Source: Armillaria gallica (taxonomy: Eukaryota; Basidiomycota; Agaricomycetes; Agaricales; Physalacriaceae). Taken from it: a DNA stretch of 64,000 bases. The first letter of the stretch is position 1, and each line of letters opens with the position of its first letter. The position numbers were made by a program, and so were the translations under genes. Positions 22,848 through 34,631 of the stretch are shown piece after piece. The DNA lies in the NCBI GenBank assembly GCA_037576215.1, contig JBANDB010000018.1:1054001-1118000 (forward strand). Reading direction: 5' to 3'. The notes beneath the pieces were generated by a model, which made no database searches, was not told where the DNA came from, and saw only the letters and a list, made by a program, of their open reading frames with translations.

Positions 22848-24061
22848 GTGGCGCTTTCGCGGTTATCACCGGAGTTTCTACTAAGTCCCTTTTCTCAGAT
22901 TATACTCCTCACCATAACTATCATTTTGTATCGTATTCGCATTTATACATGCATCGACTTGTAGCCATATTGACCCATGGGCCATGGGAATGCAAAGCAG
23001 AGAAGAACTTGACCGTAAATACCTTCATCAATCATTGACTATTAAGAAAAGAATCTAGTGCGTGTTGGCCTTATTTAATTACCGATGTTGATTTACAAGT
23101 GTTCGCGAAATAGTTGACTTGAATCGTTACTCGACTACGCCGTCGTGTATCCGCAAAATACGCGGTGTAGCGGCGCCCTCAGTTGGTATCGTAAATACCG
23201 TCCCCCCAACGTCTTGTGCCGGATCTATTTTCCAGAGGATTCAGTCGAGCTTTTCGGAACAACGTCAAAGTTGTTCAGTGACGCTCTGACTAATTTCCCC
23301 GATACCTCCTGCCAGGTGACGATTTTGCGCAGCCAAAGTGCAAGGGCTGAGTGATCCAGTCTTCTCGTCCGTCGGGTCTGGGCTGCATTTCATCGACATT
23401 CCTACATCTTGCGTGTACTAAAAATAGCTCTCATACAGGTGTAGCGTACTGTTCAGGAACGTGTGGGTCGTATGCTATAGCACTAGCGCTTCGGTTGCAA
23501 AGAGCGGGGTTATTTGTATCCAGCGCCATTCGGAAAATTAGACCGCGCCGCTTAGAGGGAAGAGGGAGAAGGGAGGAGAATGAACAGAATGAATGCAATC
23601 GGACGCAAAGGCAATGTGTTCACCTCAGGCGTGTCGAAGACAGAGACTTGGTATGCAAATTTTCATACGTCGAACTCGTTAGATGCGTTCTTACAGCTGT
23701 TTGTTCAATACAGAACAGGTTGAAAACTACTTCATACTCACACGTACTACGAGCCAAATATGAATCTAGACACCGACGTCTGAGGACGCTTGTTGTTCGG
23801 ACTTTCGGACGACACCTGTTGGACGATAGAGGACCGGGCGGGCCGTGTCGCTATGGACGGCTGAACAGGACCCACGCGATAACATGTTAAGCCTCGTTTG
23901 GGTATGCAGATCATCCATGCATTCTTTGCAGAAGTATATTTATAGGTATTCACCTCCGTGAATATTCCAGCACAGTCATTTGAATGGTATAAAATCAGGA
24001 TCTATTGAGGTTGAAGCACTCAGCATCTCTCCGTTGCTTTCAGTCTTTCGTATCCTGCATC
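22848..24061. other. PG2 upstream region
   Basis: No gene is recognised. The last 350 bp resemble the upstream DNA of PG4 (59160-59500, opposite strand) and more weakly that of PG3, including GACGACAC...GGACCGGGCGGGCCGTGTCGCTATGG and a CTTTGCAGAAGTATATTTATAGGT block. A 179-codon plus frame at 23351-23890 lies in this promoter DNA and is not called. Confidence 0.4.
23988..23994 (+). promoter_or_regulatory. TATA box of PG2
   Basis: TATAAAA lies 74 bp upstream of the PG2 start codon. PG4 has the same GGTATAAAA-type element and PG3 a related one. Confidence 0.65.
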
Positions 24062-25949
24062 ATGTTCAAGCACGCTTTCCGCCAGTTCGTCTTCACCGCC
24101 GCCGTGCTTGCCCTCGTGTCGGCTATCCCAACAGGAGAGCTTGAGGAACGTGCAAGCTGCACGATCTCCTCGGTCTCGACGGCTTCGTCCATCTCGAGCT
24201 GCTCTTCTGTCACCATCTCTGCCTTCACTGTTCCCAGCGGAAGTGAGTTTATCCTACGCTCCTTTGATACACTTCCTCCTTTGCTTACAGCGATCTCCAG
24301 GCACTTTGACGCTCTCCGTACGTTGTTTTTGAGCCTGCGTCGAATATAACTCATGTATACCAATAGCCTAAATCAGGCGCGACCATCACCATGGCCGGCG
24401 ACATCACCTTCGCCAAGACCTCTAGTGCGTATTTCTCGCAGATATATGACTGAGAGTTGATCAGGTTGATTCCCTCTCAGGCGATGGCCCACTGTTCACT
24501 ATTGACGGCGACGACATCACGTTCAATGGTGCGGGATACTCGTTTGACGTGAGCAGTCTTTTATTTTTTGACGCTTTAACGTGCCAATAATGCTAATAGG
24601 GAAATGGTGCTGAATACTGGGACGGTGAAGGCACCAACGGCGGTGTCGACAAGCCTCATCCGTTCTTGAAGTAGGTCCTTTTCGTGTTCGCAATGGTGCT
24701 CGAGTCTGATGGTATGCCTAGGTTCAAAGGCTCCGGCACCTACTCCGACTTCACGGTGAGTAACTCTATTCTCTCTTGTTGCATGACTCTGAGCGTCAAC
24801 GACAGGTTTTGAACAGCCCCGCCCAGGCCGTCTCTATCGGTAACAGTGACGGCCTCGTCTTCGACAGCATCACCGTATGTTTCCCACCTCTAGTTCACGC
24901 CCGGTTGGCCTCATATTCGCTTTCTAGGTCGACAACAGCGATGGCGATACCGATGACCTTGGCCACAACACCGATGTCAGTACAATTCCATATTGTTCTA
25001 CTCCAAAATCTGACAATCTACAGGGTTTCGACGTTTCTGCGGATGATGTGACTATTCAAAACTCTGTCGTTAAGAACCAGGATGACTGTATCGCTATCAA
25101 CGATGGCTCAAACATTATGTACGTGCTATTCAATTTGTGGAAGCCGCCATTCACCCGGTGCATCCACCAGTTTCAAGAACAACAAGTGCTCTGGTGGCCA
25201 TGGAATTTCGATCGGCTCTATCTCTAGTGACAAGTCCGTCACCGATGTCACCATCTCTGGAAACACCGTTACGGACTCGATGTACGGATTCAGGTAAAGT
25301 TTCCGAGGCTCTATCAGTGTGTTCGCTTTTCTGAATTCCTACTTAGAATCAAAGTCAAAGCCTCGGCCACTGACGCGTCGGTGTCCGGTATCACGTACTC
25401 TGGGTGAGTAACACTCTGATTGTCCAGGTTCTCTCTTATGCCTGTTCGTACTATAGAAACACACTCACTGGCATTGACGAGTACGGTGTCTTGATCACGC
25501 AGTCTTACCCTGATGATGAAGGTACCCCCGGAACTGGTGGACCTATCTCGTGAGTCAAATCCATGTCTGGGCTATGAGTACAGATTTTGATGTAGCCTGA
25601 CAGAGACGTGAACTTTTCTGGAAGCACCACTTCCATCACGTGAGTTTGTAGGCCGCGATTCATCGATTCCCTACCGTGCTCATGCGAATGTCTTCTAGGG
25701 TTGGAAGCTCCGCCAAGCGCCTGGCCGTTGACTGCGGTGCCTGCTCTGGGTAAGCATTTTCCTTCAAGCAACAATAGAATAAGTCCCGATTCATCTGTCT
25801 TTGCAGAACTTGGGACTTCTCGAAATTGACAATCACCGGCGGCTCAGCGGGAACAGTTGATAGCGATGATGCTACTGTAAGTATCCACTTCTTTCCTTGT
25901 CTCGATTTTCTGCTGAATTTAAGCACAGATTTCCGGGGGCACGTACTAA
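24062..25949 (+). CDS. Endopolygalacturonase PG2 (GH28)
   Basis: It is secreted and cleaves homogalacturonan. The signal peptide has core [18 protein letters not shown], then a short pro-segment ending ELEER. About 16 exons are present. Exon 1 is 24062-24242 and exon 2 (24301-24317) is only 17 nt, encoding the end of GSTLTLS. Exon 3 starts at 24367 ([19 protein letters not shown]). Catalytic motifs: HNTD (24964-24975), QDDC (CAG GAT GAC at 25078-25086), GGHG (25193-25204) and R|IKVKA across an intron near 25294/25347. The final exon encodes ISGGTY and the stop at 25947-25949. All splice sites inspected are GT-AG and frame is kept. It is close to PG3 and PG4 in every exon. A broken GST follows about 590 bp downstream on the same strand. 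Confidence 0.92.
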
Positions 25950-26538
25950 TGCCGTGGATTATACGACCTCTGTCTGTCAATAAATATATTCCCAAATATA
26001 TTCTTGGTTATAATTTTCTTGAATCGCTATCGTTCACAAGATGGCAATTACTCGATCTCCTCTGATACAACGCTGCTTACGCCGGTATGGCGGGCAGCCA
26101 GCTTTTCCTAGTGTTCGTCACAGTTTCATAATTCCGTGATACTTGAATTTCATGAACCTCAGAAGGTTCATATTCTCAGCGAGCTGTCACCGCTTGGCGT
26201 GAATAATGGCCGGTAGCCCTAAAAGCGGAACCCCACCAAGAATCTGGCTTCTACTAGTTCACCCTTCTTTGCTTCTTCTGGCTCTGTCGATCCTCGGGGC
26301 TGCATTAAATCGAACTTATCTATCGGAGTCGAATAACGCGACGCAGTATTAGTGCGTTCACGATGTCACATCAGAACAGCAGTAATGCTACGCGTGTGTT
26401 CATGTCTGTAAGAGTTCGACAGGCTTCGACGTTTCGTCGAGCAAATATCAATTATCCAACTCACATGACAGCTCCTAGATGGGAGCCTTTTCTGAAGCCT
26501 TATATATACTAGGGTAATTCTTGCTGTTCATCGTCCTA
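25950..26538. other. Spacer between PG2 and the second GST
   Basis: It holds the PG2 3' flank and the GST upstream region. No gene is seen. An imperfect match to the 3' flank of PG4 is visible just after the stop codon. Confidence 0.35.
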
Positions 26539-27352
26539 ATGTCCACCGCCATCACTGTATACGATATACCCTCAATTATCCCGGGAAATGCCTGGTCCCC
26601 TAATGTCTGGAAGGTCAGGTATGCTTATATGTACGTTTTGCTATTGGGGATGCCGACTCACATGCATCTATCATTGGGTAGATTTTCTCAACTACAAGGG
26701 CCTCCCCTATCAAACAGAATAGGTTGAATACCCCGACATCGAGCCGCTCTACGCGAAAATCGGGGCCAAATCCCACATTACTAAACTCGATGGTGTGACA
26801 CCCCATTACACGGTCCCCGTTCTCCACGACCAGTCAACCGGAGTTGTCATATCCGACTCGGCCGAGATCGCGCGATACCTCGACAAAGCCTATCCTGATA
26901 CGCCCGCCGTCTTCCCTTCCGGAACTGACGCGTTCCACTATGCCTTCAATGATGCTCTGGAAAACAATTTCAGCGCACTGCCGCAGTTTGCCCTGATTGC
27001 GACCTACCCCATCTTGAATCCCCGCAGCAAAGGGTTCTTCAGGGACAGCAAGGAGAAGAACATGTTCAATGGAAGGACACTCGAGGAGGTGGCTCCAAAG
27101 GGTGCTGACAAGGAAAAGGAGTGGGCACGATTGAGGGATGATTTCGGGAATATCGATGCTTGGATGAAGGAGGACAAGTACCTCATGGGCGACGTGATTT
27201 CTTACGCGGATTTCACTATCAGTGCGTGGCTCTTATACATCCGCATAGTTTATGGCGCGGACAGTGAAGAATGGAAGGATATATTGAAATGGCAGAAAGG
27301 CAGGTGGGGAGCCCTAGTGAAGAACCTCGAGAAATACGAAATCGTCGTATAG
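26539..27352 (+). pseudogene. Glutathione S-transferase, second copy, broken near the first junction
   Basis: It is homologous to the GST at 5032 along its whole length. Exon 1 encodes MSTAITVYDIPSIIPGNAWS with the same intron position after KV-R. At the start of exon 2 two bases are missing relative to the first copy (ATTTTCTCAAC near 26682), and the Trp codon of the TEWVE motif is TAG (26720-26722). Downstream the frame is open to the end: ISDSAEIARYLDKAYPDTP, YLMGDVISYADFTISAWL, NLEKYEIVV. The long intact distal frame shows the damage is young or that an internal start is used. A GTG lies at 26795 but no convincing ATG for the thioredoxin domain. It lies close downstream of PG2, echoing the PG1-GST pair. 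Confidence 0.82.
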
Positions 27353-29461
27353 GATACTGCTAAAGACACACAATTATCTATACCAATTGCGATGTTGAAT
27401 CGAAGCGGTCGATCCAGTGCGTAAATATTTAGTTAGATACCAATGTATTCACACAGTGCCCTGTGAAAGCAGCTCTGTCGCAAAGTTACGACTCGTGATC
27501 TAAAAGTCGCGGCAGCATCGGCGTTTGCTCGGGGTTCGACCGCCGCATTTGAGCAATCATAATGCGCAGGTAACATGCGACCCCTGTTATCTGCATACTA
27601 GTTTTACCAGACCTGTGTTCCGTCGACCTCGTGTTGAACTCTTCACTTCGAAATCAGCCAGCTCAACCCTGTGTTGATTGGGACGGACTTAATTGGAACG
27701 CGCACTTGACAATTTCATAATTCCGTCCAACGTGGGTCTGTCTAAATTCCAAGCGCGAGCCAAAAAGTAAGTAACGAAGGAGGGCTTGAGCTACAAGCCG
27801 TTTATTCTCACGCCACTGTCGCGTTTAGGAGGCACACCGAGGCGTGATTATGGGAGTTGCGAACAAGTACGATCACAGACCGCGACGGATCTTCAGATGT
27901 CTGATTAAGTAAAGCTATGCCAAAGTGTTCAGAGAAAAATCGGGGTCCTGGGTGGGTAAGCATGCCGCAGGCAAGCTCATCATACACCGTATCGGTTTTA
28001 CCTTCATGATGTGGTAATGTGCAATCCGTTTCGATAGACAAGGGTGAAAGATCCACTATATCTAACACACATTTTGTACGCGAAGCCAAGCAGTCACATA
28101 TCGAAGGGTACCTTGATGGGGTGCCAGATATGACATGAGACAGCGCAGGTAAAAATGCGATGTCTTCATGCACTACTGGGCCGACTTATGAATAGAAGCA
28201 TAGGACTCGGTCCTGCCACGCGAATGCGATGGCCCTCACCCCACTATATGACTATGGACTTCCCAAGACCTGTTGCCCTCGAGGACTTTTTGGCTCTCGT
28301 TTGAACCATTTTGAGTAATGCCGCCGCGCAGCCACTTCACAGAGCTATCGGTTAGCATACATAATTTGGAAGGTTCTCGAGATGGAGGCAGGGGCGCACG
28401 TGGACCGGACTAGCTATGCTGTACGCCAGGGCTATCGTTCTGGGAAGAACTTGGCTGTAGGGAGAGGCAAGACGCCGGGGAAGGTAAAGTTACAATACGA
28501 CGAAGCAAAGATTGTTGTGGGACAGGAGTTTGATGCTTCGCTCAGGGCCTGACCATCATTCTTCAGAAGAGTAGATCTTACTTCAATAATCCAGTTGCGG
28601 CATATGAGCCTGGCATAATTGGAAGAAGGACAGAGGACGCCGAAACGAGAGGTCTAGCGCCATTCTAGGAGACAAGCATTCATATCGAGACCTTTTATTC
28701 AGGCTTCTGCGACTGCCGTACCATTTTTCCGTACGACTCTACCCTGTTGGACGCAGGCAGGATAGCCCTGCATGGACGGGTTGCACATTTCACACCTAAT
28801 CTCTTCTCCACAACAGCGGGAGCGAACATATGTTTTGGAGATGTACGGAGCACCCACTGCGAGGAGACGAAGCCTATTTGAGTGGGGAGGCTTTCTCTTT
28901 CATTCTACTCTCATTCGGACACGGTTTCCTGTTTGCTGCTTTTTTGGTTGCGCGCATTTCTTCCTTTATGACCGCTCCGGTTACATTGTGCTAGCATGCA
29001 GCTCTTTGCCGCCATATGAGCGAGTACTGTTCTTCTCACTTGGTCCTTGCGGTACAAAGACTATGCGCGTATTAGAGCTTCCACATGTCAATACAGACGA
29101 ATTCCGAATCTCCTTGGAACGTTGATGGTCCGATACCAGCACCAGGATGATAATGTAGCTTCGTCCACAATGCTTGATCGTGAGATCTTTTCATCACAAG
29201 CCTCCATAATATATCCAAAGGTGTCGCCATCGTGGTAGCACGTTATTGTCCCAATAGCCTCATCGAGCATGGTAAAAATAGTAGACGGAGGCGACATGAT
29301 GGATACGGAGCTGAGGGACAACATCCCGAGTATTTTTATGTCCTCCATTTTAGGATTAGCGTGAGCTGGGGGACCAAGTCGACTGTCCGTGTTTCAGCAG
29401 GCTTGTTTGGAATGAATGGTCCATAAAATAACAAGGGGCACGCCAAATAAAATTTTGCACA
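27353..29461. other. Gene-poor region
   Basis: Minus frames at 27808-28173 and 29088-29348 and a plus frame at 28772-29125 are open, but none has a recognisable family or a convincing splice chain. Confidence 0.25.
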
Positions 29462-29515
29462 TAAGGTCCAAAAATTTATTTCAGGCCGGCGACGACCAAC
29501 CAACCACCCACGTGA
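29462..29515 (-). repeat. GGTTGGT-motif repeat, copy 1
   Basis: The minus strand reads GTGGGTGGTTGGTTGGTCGTC followed by GCCGGCCTGAAATAAATTTTTGG. The same architecture, a GGT(T/C)GG run, a GC-rich stretch, then an A-tract with AATT, occurs at 29745-29805 (same strand) and at 63056 and 63432 (plus strand). Confidence 0.5.
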
Positions 29516-29744
29516 CTCTACTATACCTATATATAGGTCAGTTTTATGACATCATGTGGCTGTTCTCGGGTGAATCTCCGGCATCTTGCGGCATCCTTGC
29601 CTCTTGCGTGCCTTGGGTGTTAGTTTCTTGGTGATCTCTCAGGATAGCTATTAGGAAGACTGTTTGTATAGAAGTAATGATACAAATATGTATCCAAATG
29701 TCATTCTTTGTGGCCTAATAGCGTCCAAAAGTCTGTGTTCCAAA

Positions 29745-29805
29745 ATTTTTTTCAGCCCCTCCGAGGGCAACCAACCACCCTACCGGATGTGCCGGACCGA
29801 CATTC
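29745..29805 (-). repeat. GGTTGGT-motif repeat, copy 2
   Basis: The minus strand reads GTCCGGCACATCCGGTAGGGT, then GGTTGGTTGCCCTCGGAGGG and GCTGAAAAAAATTTTGG. It is in direct orientation with copy 1, about 290 bp apart, as two copies near 63 kb are about 380 bp apart. Confidence 0.5.
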
Positions 29806-29950
29806 CGGTGCCCCCTTGTAAAATAATCACGGCCGATAGATACACATAAATGCCTACGTACAGGATACATCATACATTCATATTGGAACTGGAACGACAT
29901 AGGCACTGTTTCTTAACTATTCAACGCTCAACTGCTTTTGATTGTCACTT

Positions 29951-32055
29951 TCACGGAGTACGTACGCGCTTCCTGAACAACACCTTGCTACTCTGATTTG
30001 GCATCTGATTACCGGAAAACCACACTGGCGTGGGGAACTTGTCAATCTTCACGTCAAAGTTCAGGAGAACGTGGGACATGAGAGCTTTCAACTCGTTGAC
30101 AGCGAAGAAGCGGCCCGGACTGCAAACAAGTATGTCGACTTAAGGACTTTTCAGAGATCTCAACCCATACGTACCATGCTGGCCGCCCATGGCCAAAGAA
30201 GACGAAATCCAGACTCGGTGTGGCCATGTGGTGGCGAATACCTTCGCCTTCTTGTTTTCTCATTTCAGAGAATCTCCATGGCTTGAATTCTAATGGGTCT
30301 TCGTAGTTTTCCTACGTAGGAAATGGATGAGAGGGCCCGTCAGGGCAAAGAAAGCTCGTACGTACTTCATTTGTATGCGTGGACAGAGAGGCCACAACGA
30401 TTTGGACTCCAGCGGGAACCACCGTCCCGTCTGAAAATACAAAGTCCTTACGGGTCGTACGCTGCATTCCGACTGTACCCAATCGTCAGAAGGGATTGAT
30501 GTAGTAAACAGATTGACGACTCACAGACACCCATGTTACCGTACACTCTCTGCGCTTCTTTCAAAAAGCTGTCGAGCTGGTTCATCTTTCCCATTGCAGA
30601 TTTCGTGCACCCTTCTTCGTTGATGATAGATTCCACTTCGTCACGAAGAATTTCAGCATACTCAGGGTGTGTAGCCAATGCGTACAGGGCAGTAGTGAAC
30701 GTCTGTAGGCACGCAATCAGCTGTAGCTCTGTGATGCATAATCCGACATACCATAGACGTCGTATGGATAGCTGCCATATTCAAAGAGATCACCCTGCTA
30801 CAATGATCCTTTACTGTGCGCCTCTTGTCATCACCATGAGTTATGTCAAGCAGCCACGAGATGAGGTCATTCTGCTGTCGTGTCAGACAAAAACGGAATG
30901 AAATCAAAGCTTCCTTACTGGTTTTCCCGGCCAATCTTTCCCATAGACATCCTGCTGGTGCATTCGTTCCCGAACGGTTTCGCCAAGGAATTTCTCTGCC
31001 TTGGCTATAGCACGCCTGCGAGGCGTAAAGATTGGACTCAGAATCCTAATTGTATGAAGTTATAGTGCCAGTATGAACAGTATTGAGTGAGAATGACTTG
31101 CATTTTCAGGACCGTAGGGAGAAGGTTGATAATACGAGCGAAAGTGACAATTTCGATAGTATAGTTGATATTGAGTTTGATATACTCGCGGTTGCGGCCT
31201 CAAGAACGAGTTTATATCAATACGGCATCGAGAGTTGAGACGCAGAGGTTACTCACAAAGAGGAAGCCCGACAAACATCCGGTTGCTCGCTCTGCATACA
31301 ATTTGCAAAATAGTTTCGTACGCAGGTATCTCGACCCAGTCTACAATTAAAAAAAACGTCAGCCTGAGCTACTCAAAAACATCGTTAGCCGTAGCACCTT
31401 CAGTCATCGGTATGTTGTCCCTGAAAGCCGCTTTGATCTCATCCTGAACGTCTGCAAAGCAAGAGGCGATATTGCGGGTCAAGGCGCCTCGTACCACGTC
31501 TAGATGGTAAGGGTCCAGCCTGTTGGAGCGACCAAAAGTATAGTCCATCTAGTTGTCGTAAGCCCAATAATTCGTGCACGACACATAGCACTCACGTCTT
31601 CACTCATGACAATGGAAGACAGTTCTTCTACTGAAGACTTTCGGATGTCATTGATTCTCTCTGCTCCGCTAACCACAACCGTCCATCTGTTGGACAAGGG
31701 CACTTTGAATATCGATCCATACTATTCACAACGGGTCAGGTCACAGATCGTGAGACAGACCGATACACACCATTCTCTGACCTTCTTCGACGATTTCCTG
31801 TGCGTGAAAAATGAATCTAAAAGCGTCTATCCATGACCCGATGATACCAGACGACCCAGCCGTAGGAATCGATTTCAGCTGAGACGATATCAGCTTGTAC
31901 CGGGACGAAGTTGGTGTAACAATTACCTTCTGTCTAGAAATCAACGCCTTTCGAAGTTGAAGCGCCAGCAGAAACAAGGTGGCTAAACCAAGACTGCGCA
32001 ACACTAAGGCTTTGTCGACTTGCCGCGCGAGATCGATGTATTCTTCGAGGGGCAT
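29951..32055 (-). CDS. Cytochrome P450 monooxygenase
   Basis: It is a heme-thiolate monooxygenase, microsomal, substrate unknown. The start MPLEEYIDLARQVDKALVLR is at 32055 and is followed by a membrane anchor, SLGLATLFLLALQLRKAL. Exons continue LKSIPTAGSSGIIGSW, MDYTFGRSNRLDPYHLDVVR and RILSPIFTPRRRAIAKAEKF. The I-helix is ISLNMAAIHTTSM, with the Ala-Ala-Ile-His-Thr-Thr pattern common in fungal ent-kaurene-oxidase-like P450s. The K-helix is LDSFLKEAQRVYG (ExxR) and the PERF region is FKPWRFSEMRK. The heme loop FGHGRPACPGRFFAV is split by an intron inside the Cys codon (TG|T). The tail ends LFRKRVRTP and the TGA at 29951-29953. All junctions read are in frame, so it looks intact. It resembles CYP512/CYP5144-type mushroom families; the clan is tentative. 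Confidence 0.9.
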
Positions 32056-34631
32056 TTTATGAATAAGGAAAACATGAAAAAGGAAAGTTAGCATTTATAT
32101 ACGCACCATGAGAATGCAGATAAAAAGCACCGAGCTCCTCCGTCCGGGCTTAGTCATTTTGATTTGTTGCAGTTCCCGCGATCCGTGGATTGGGGTCTGT
32201 ATTGCTTCAAAGGTCTCTTCTACCGCTGAACGAATTTAGGAAAGATAAAAGAGCTCGTGATAACACAACATACCGGGTGCTGTAACGTTTGTGAAAAGCC
32301 TGACGCGTTTGGTTTTGGTGTGTTGGCAGTCGTACCGGCACAAGTATGCGATCAACCCGACCCTCGTGTCCGTGTACCGGCAGCATCAACCTATTACCCT
32401 TGCTGCTTGCATTTAAAATACAGCCGTCCGAAGGATACGCCAAGGTAGCTGGGACCGTACGTACGCTACAGACGTCTTCCTCATCGGAAAGAAATAAAAT
32501 GATCACCTCTTCATCCAAGTCTACTGATGCTTAGTGTCAGCATCACTTCGTGCTGCGAATTGAGGGTGTATCCTAGTTCTTGGAGATATCCAAAGCGAAG
32601 CACATTGAAGATGCTATAGTCGCCTATCTTTGGCCTGAAGACTCAAGCGGTATGTACTCCGCATACAATCTACCCAATACGATTCATGTCATTGCAAATG
32701 TCGTGACTTGGTGAGGTGTGAGCGGGTGATCCTGGACACCTGATAAGAAGTACCGAAGAATCCTATGATGACCGGGGACAGCCTCCGGAATATTGCGTTC
32801 CTTGCAATGGCGTAGTATGGGATGCTTTGACTACATGGAGAGGCCTAGCTGAATCGTGAGCAATGTTGGTGTGTTCACTTATAAAAAGTACTCATTCTGC
32901 ATGTCTTCGGGAGACACTCAAGAGGGCGTTCATGCCACGTCGTCCGACGATCCCTTTTCTCAGTCAACATCAAGATGAGAGGTCACATGTATTAGAACTG
33001 AACGAAGACATATGTTCAAGTTGTACACATCACTTGCTAAAATTTTCAGCGTTATCTCTGATGAAGTCAATCTGTTCCTTCCGATAGTCATCCATCCGGG
33101 ATGACGGTCGTGTTGTCGCCATGTACTTGCAAGAGTACCTGAGGCCATGATAAGTGAGAGAAATCCCCGCTTCGATAAATGCCTCAACATACCTCATTCT
33201 CCGGCGTGTACTGTGGCCAGAAGGGACCTGGCAATTTTTAACAAGTGTTCGATCGACAACAGATGAATAACTCACGAGACCTACCTAATTGAATTGGACT
33301 GACCGTGGGAACATTTTCCATCGTCCATCATTTTCGTGATATCTATTTTTGCTTTTCCTAGCCTGCTCCGTCCATACCTTTCTTTGTTATCCGTCGCTCG
33401 TCCCGCCCGTCCAGCATTGACGATGACTTCCTTGGCTCGATCGGTACCTGCACACCCTCTATTGCCGATGGTCACTCTCTACAACTATGCTGATGCCTAC
33501 AAAAATCCTAGTCAGCCATCAGTACACCAGGCGTTAACACGACGAGATCCGACCCACATCTACTCGAAACACCCTGTCTGGCTATACCCACTCAATATTC
33601 TTGACGAACAGGCTGACGTCGACAAGGCGGGGAAAATATCAATGTCTAGCACGACGTAGACCCCAGGCGGCGAGCTCACAAAGGAAACAGAGATATTCCG
33701 ATGATTCCGCCTCGGAGCCAACAGCCATTGACGTTGAACGCTAGCGTTCACCTAGCCACACCTTTCATTAGATCGCGACCTCTGACAGTGATGCATAGAA
33801 ACCCGAACCCACGGAGACTAGTCTGTTCGTCTCCAGGTCGATAAACTTGGGCCTCCCATTGCAGAGGGCAATTCACCAGAGAAAATTGCCTTCGAGGCAA
33901 ACGAGTGCATGTTCGACAGTGATTATTGTATGTGTCAGTTGAATTATTTTTCATAAGCTCATTAGATTTTCAGGGGCAACGATATATCGACCCACACCTA
34001 CGCCTCTCTCCTTCCCTCCGATGACGCTGTGCATTATGGACAGAAATCCCGGCGCTGTCACGATATATCTTAAGAGATCGTGCACGAAACGATGCCTCTG
34101 GAGCGGGCTTTCTTTGAGATGATGACCACCTGCTCTCGTTCTGACGGCGGACGCATCTTTGCCTTTGGCCAAGAAGGTGGGCTGCTTACAATTTACTCTT
34201 CGTTTACATCCCATCTGACTCGTGTGATTAGGCAAAGATATCCCAGCTATCTGATATACGTTCTCAACGCGTCAGTGTATTTGGATGGGTTGATCGACTG
34301 CGATCCCAAAACGGTATTACATCTGTGGTCCTCAGAAATGGAACTGGATTTTTACAGACGGTTGAGTCCGGGTGTGGTCGTGCGTACATTTCCGGCTGTT
34401 GTGCATGAAAGGTTATTGATTATATTGCAGAGTCAAATATACAATACCTTGACGCTGACCCCGGTGTATTTTGCAAGTCGTCCCAGAAGGAAAGAAGCAC
34501 TGGGCGGACATGAACTCATTGCTGACCACTGGAAAGTCGTGGGAGCTGCACCTGGAGCTGACGAGGTATATTCAATTTTTTATCTGTTGCTATAAGCCCT
34601 AATTCTACTATCAGAAATCCGGCCCTTCTAT
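32056..34631. other. Region without a confident gene
   Basis: It holds the P450 promoter region and about 2 kb of unrecognised DNA. The largest frame is a 171-codon plus frame at 34080-34595 (FFEMMTTCSRSDGGRIFAFG..., DHWKVVGAAPGADEVYSIF). It has normal-looking codons but no family I can name and no supporting exons. Minus fragments at 33030-33475 are also unrecognised. Confidence 0.25.

Noticed and set aside
23351..23890. 179-codon plus frame upstream of PG2
   Set aside because: It lies in DNA that aligns with upstream regions of PG4 and PG3, so it is promoter DNA rather than coding.
34080..34595. 171-codon plus frame, considered as the lost C-terminus of the esterase or a separate gene
   Set aside because: It is on the strand opposite the esterase and shows no clear hydrolase motif. 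No exons support it as an independent gene.
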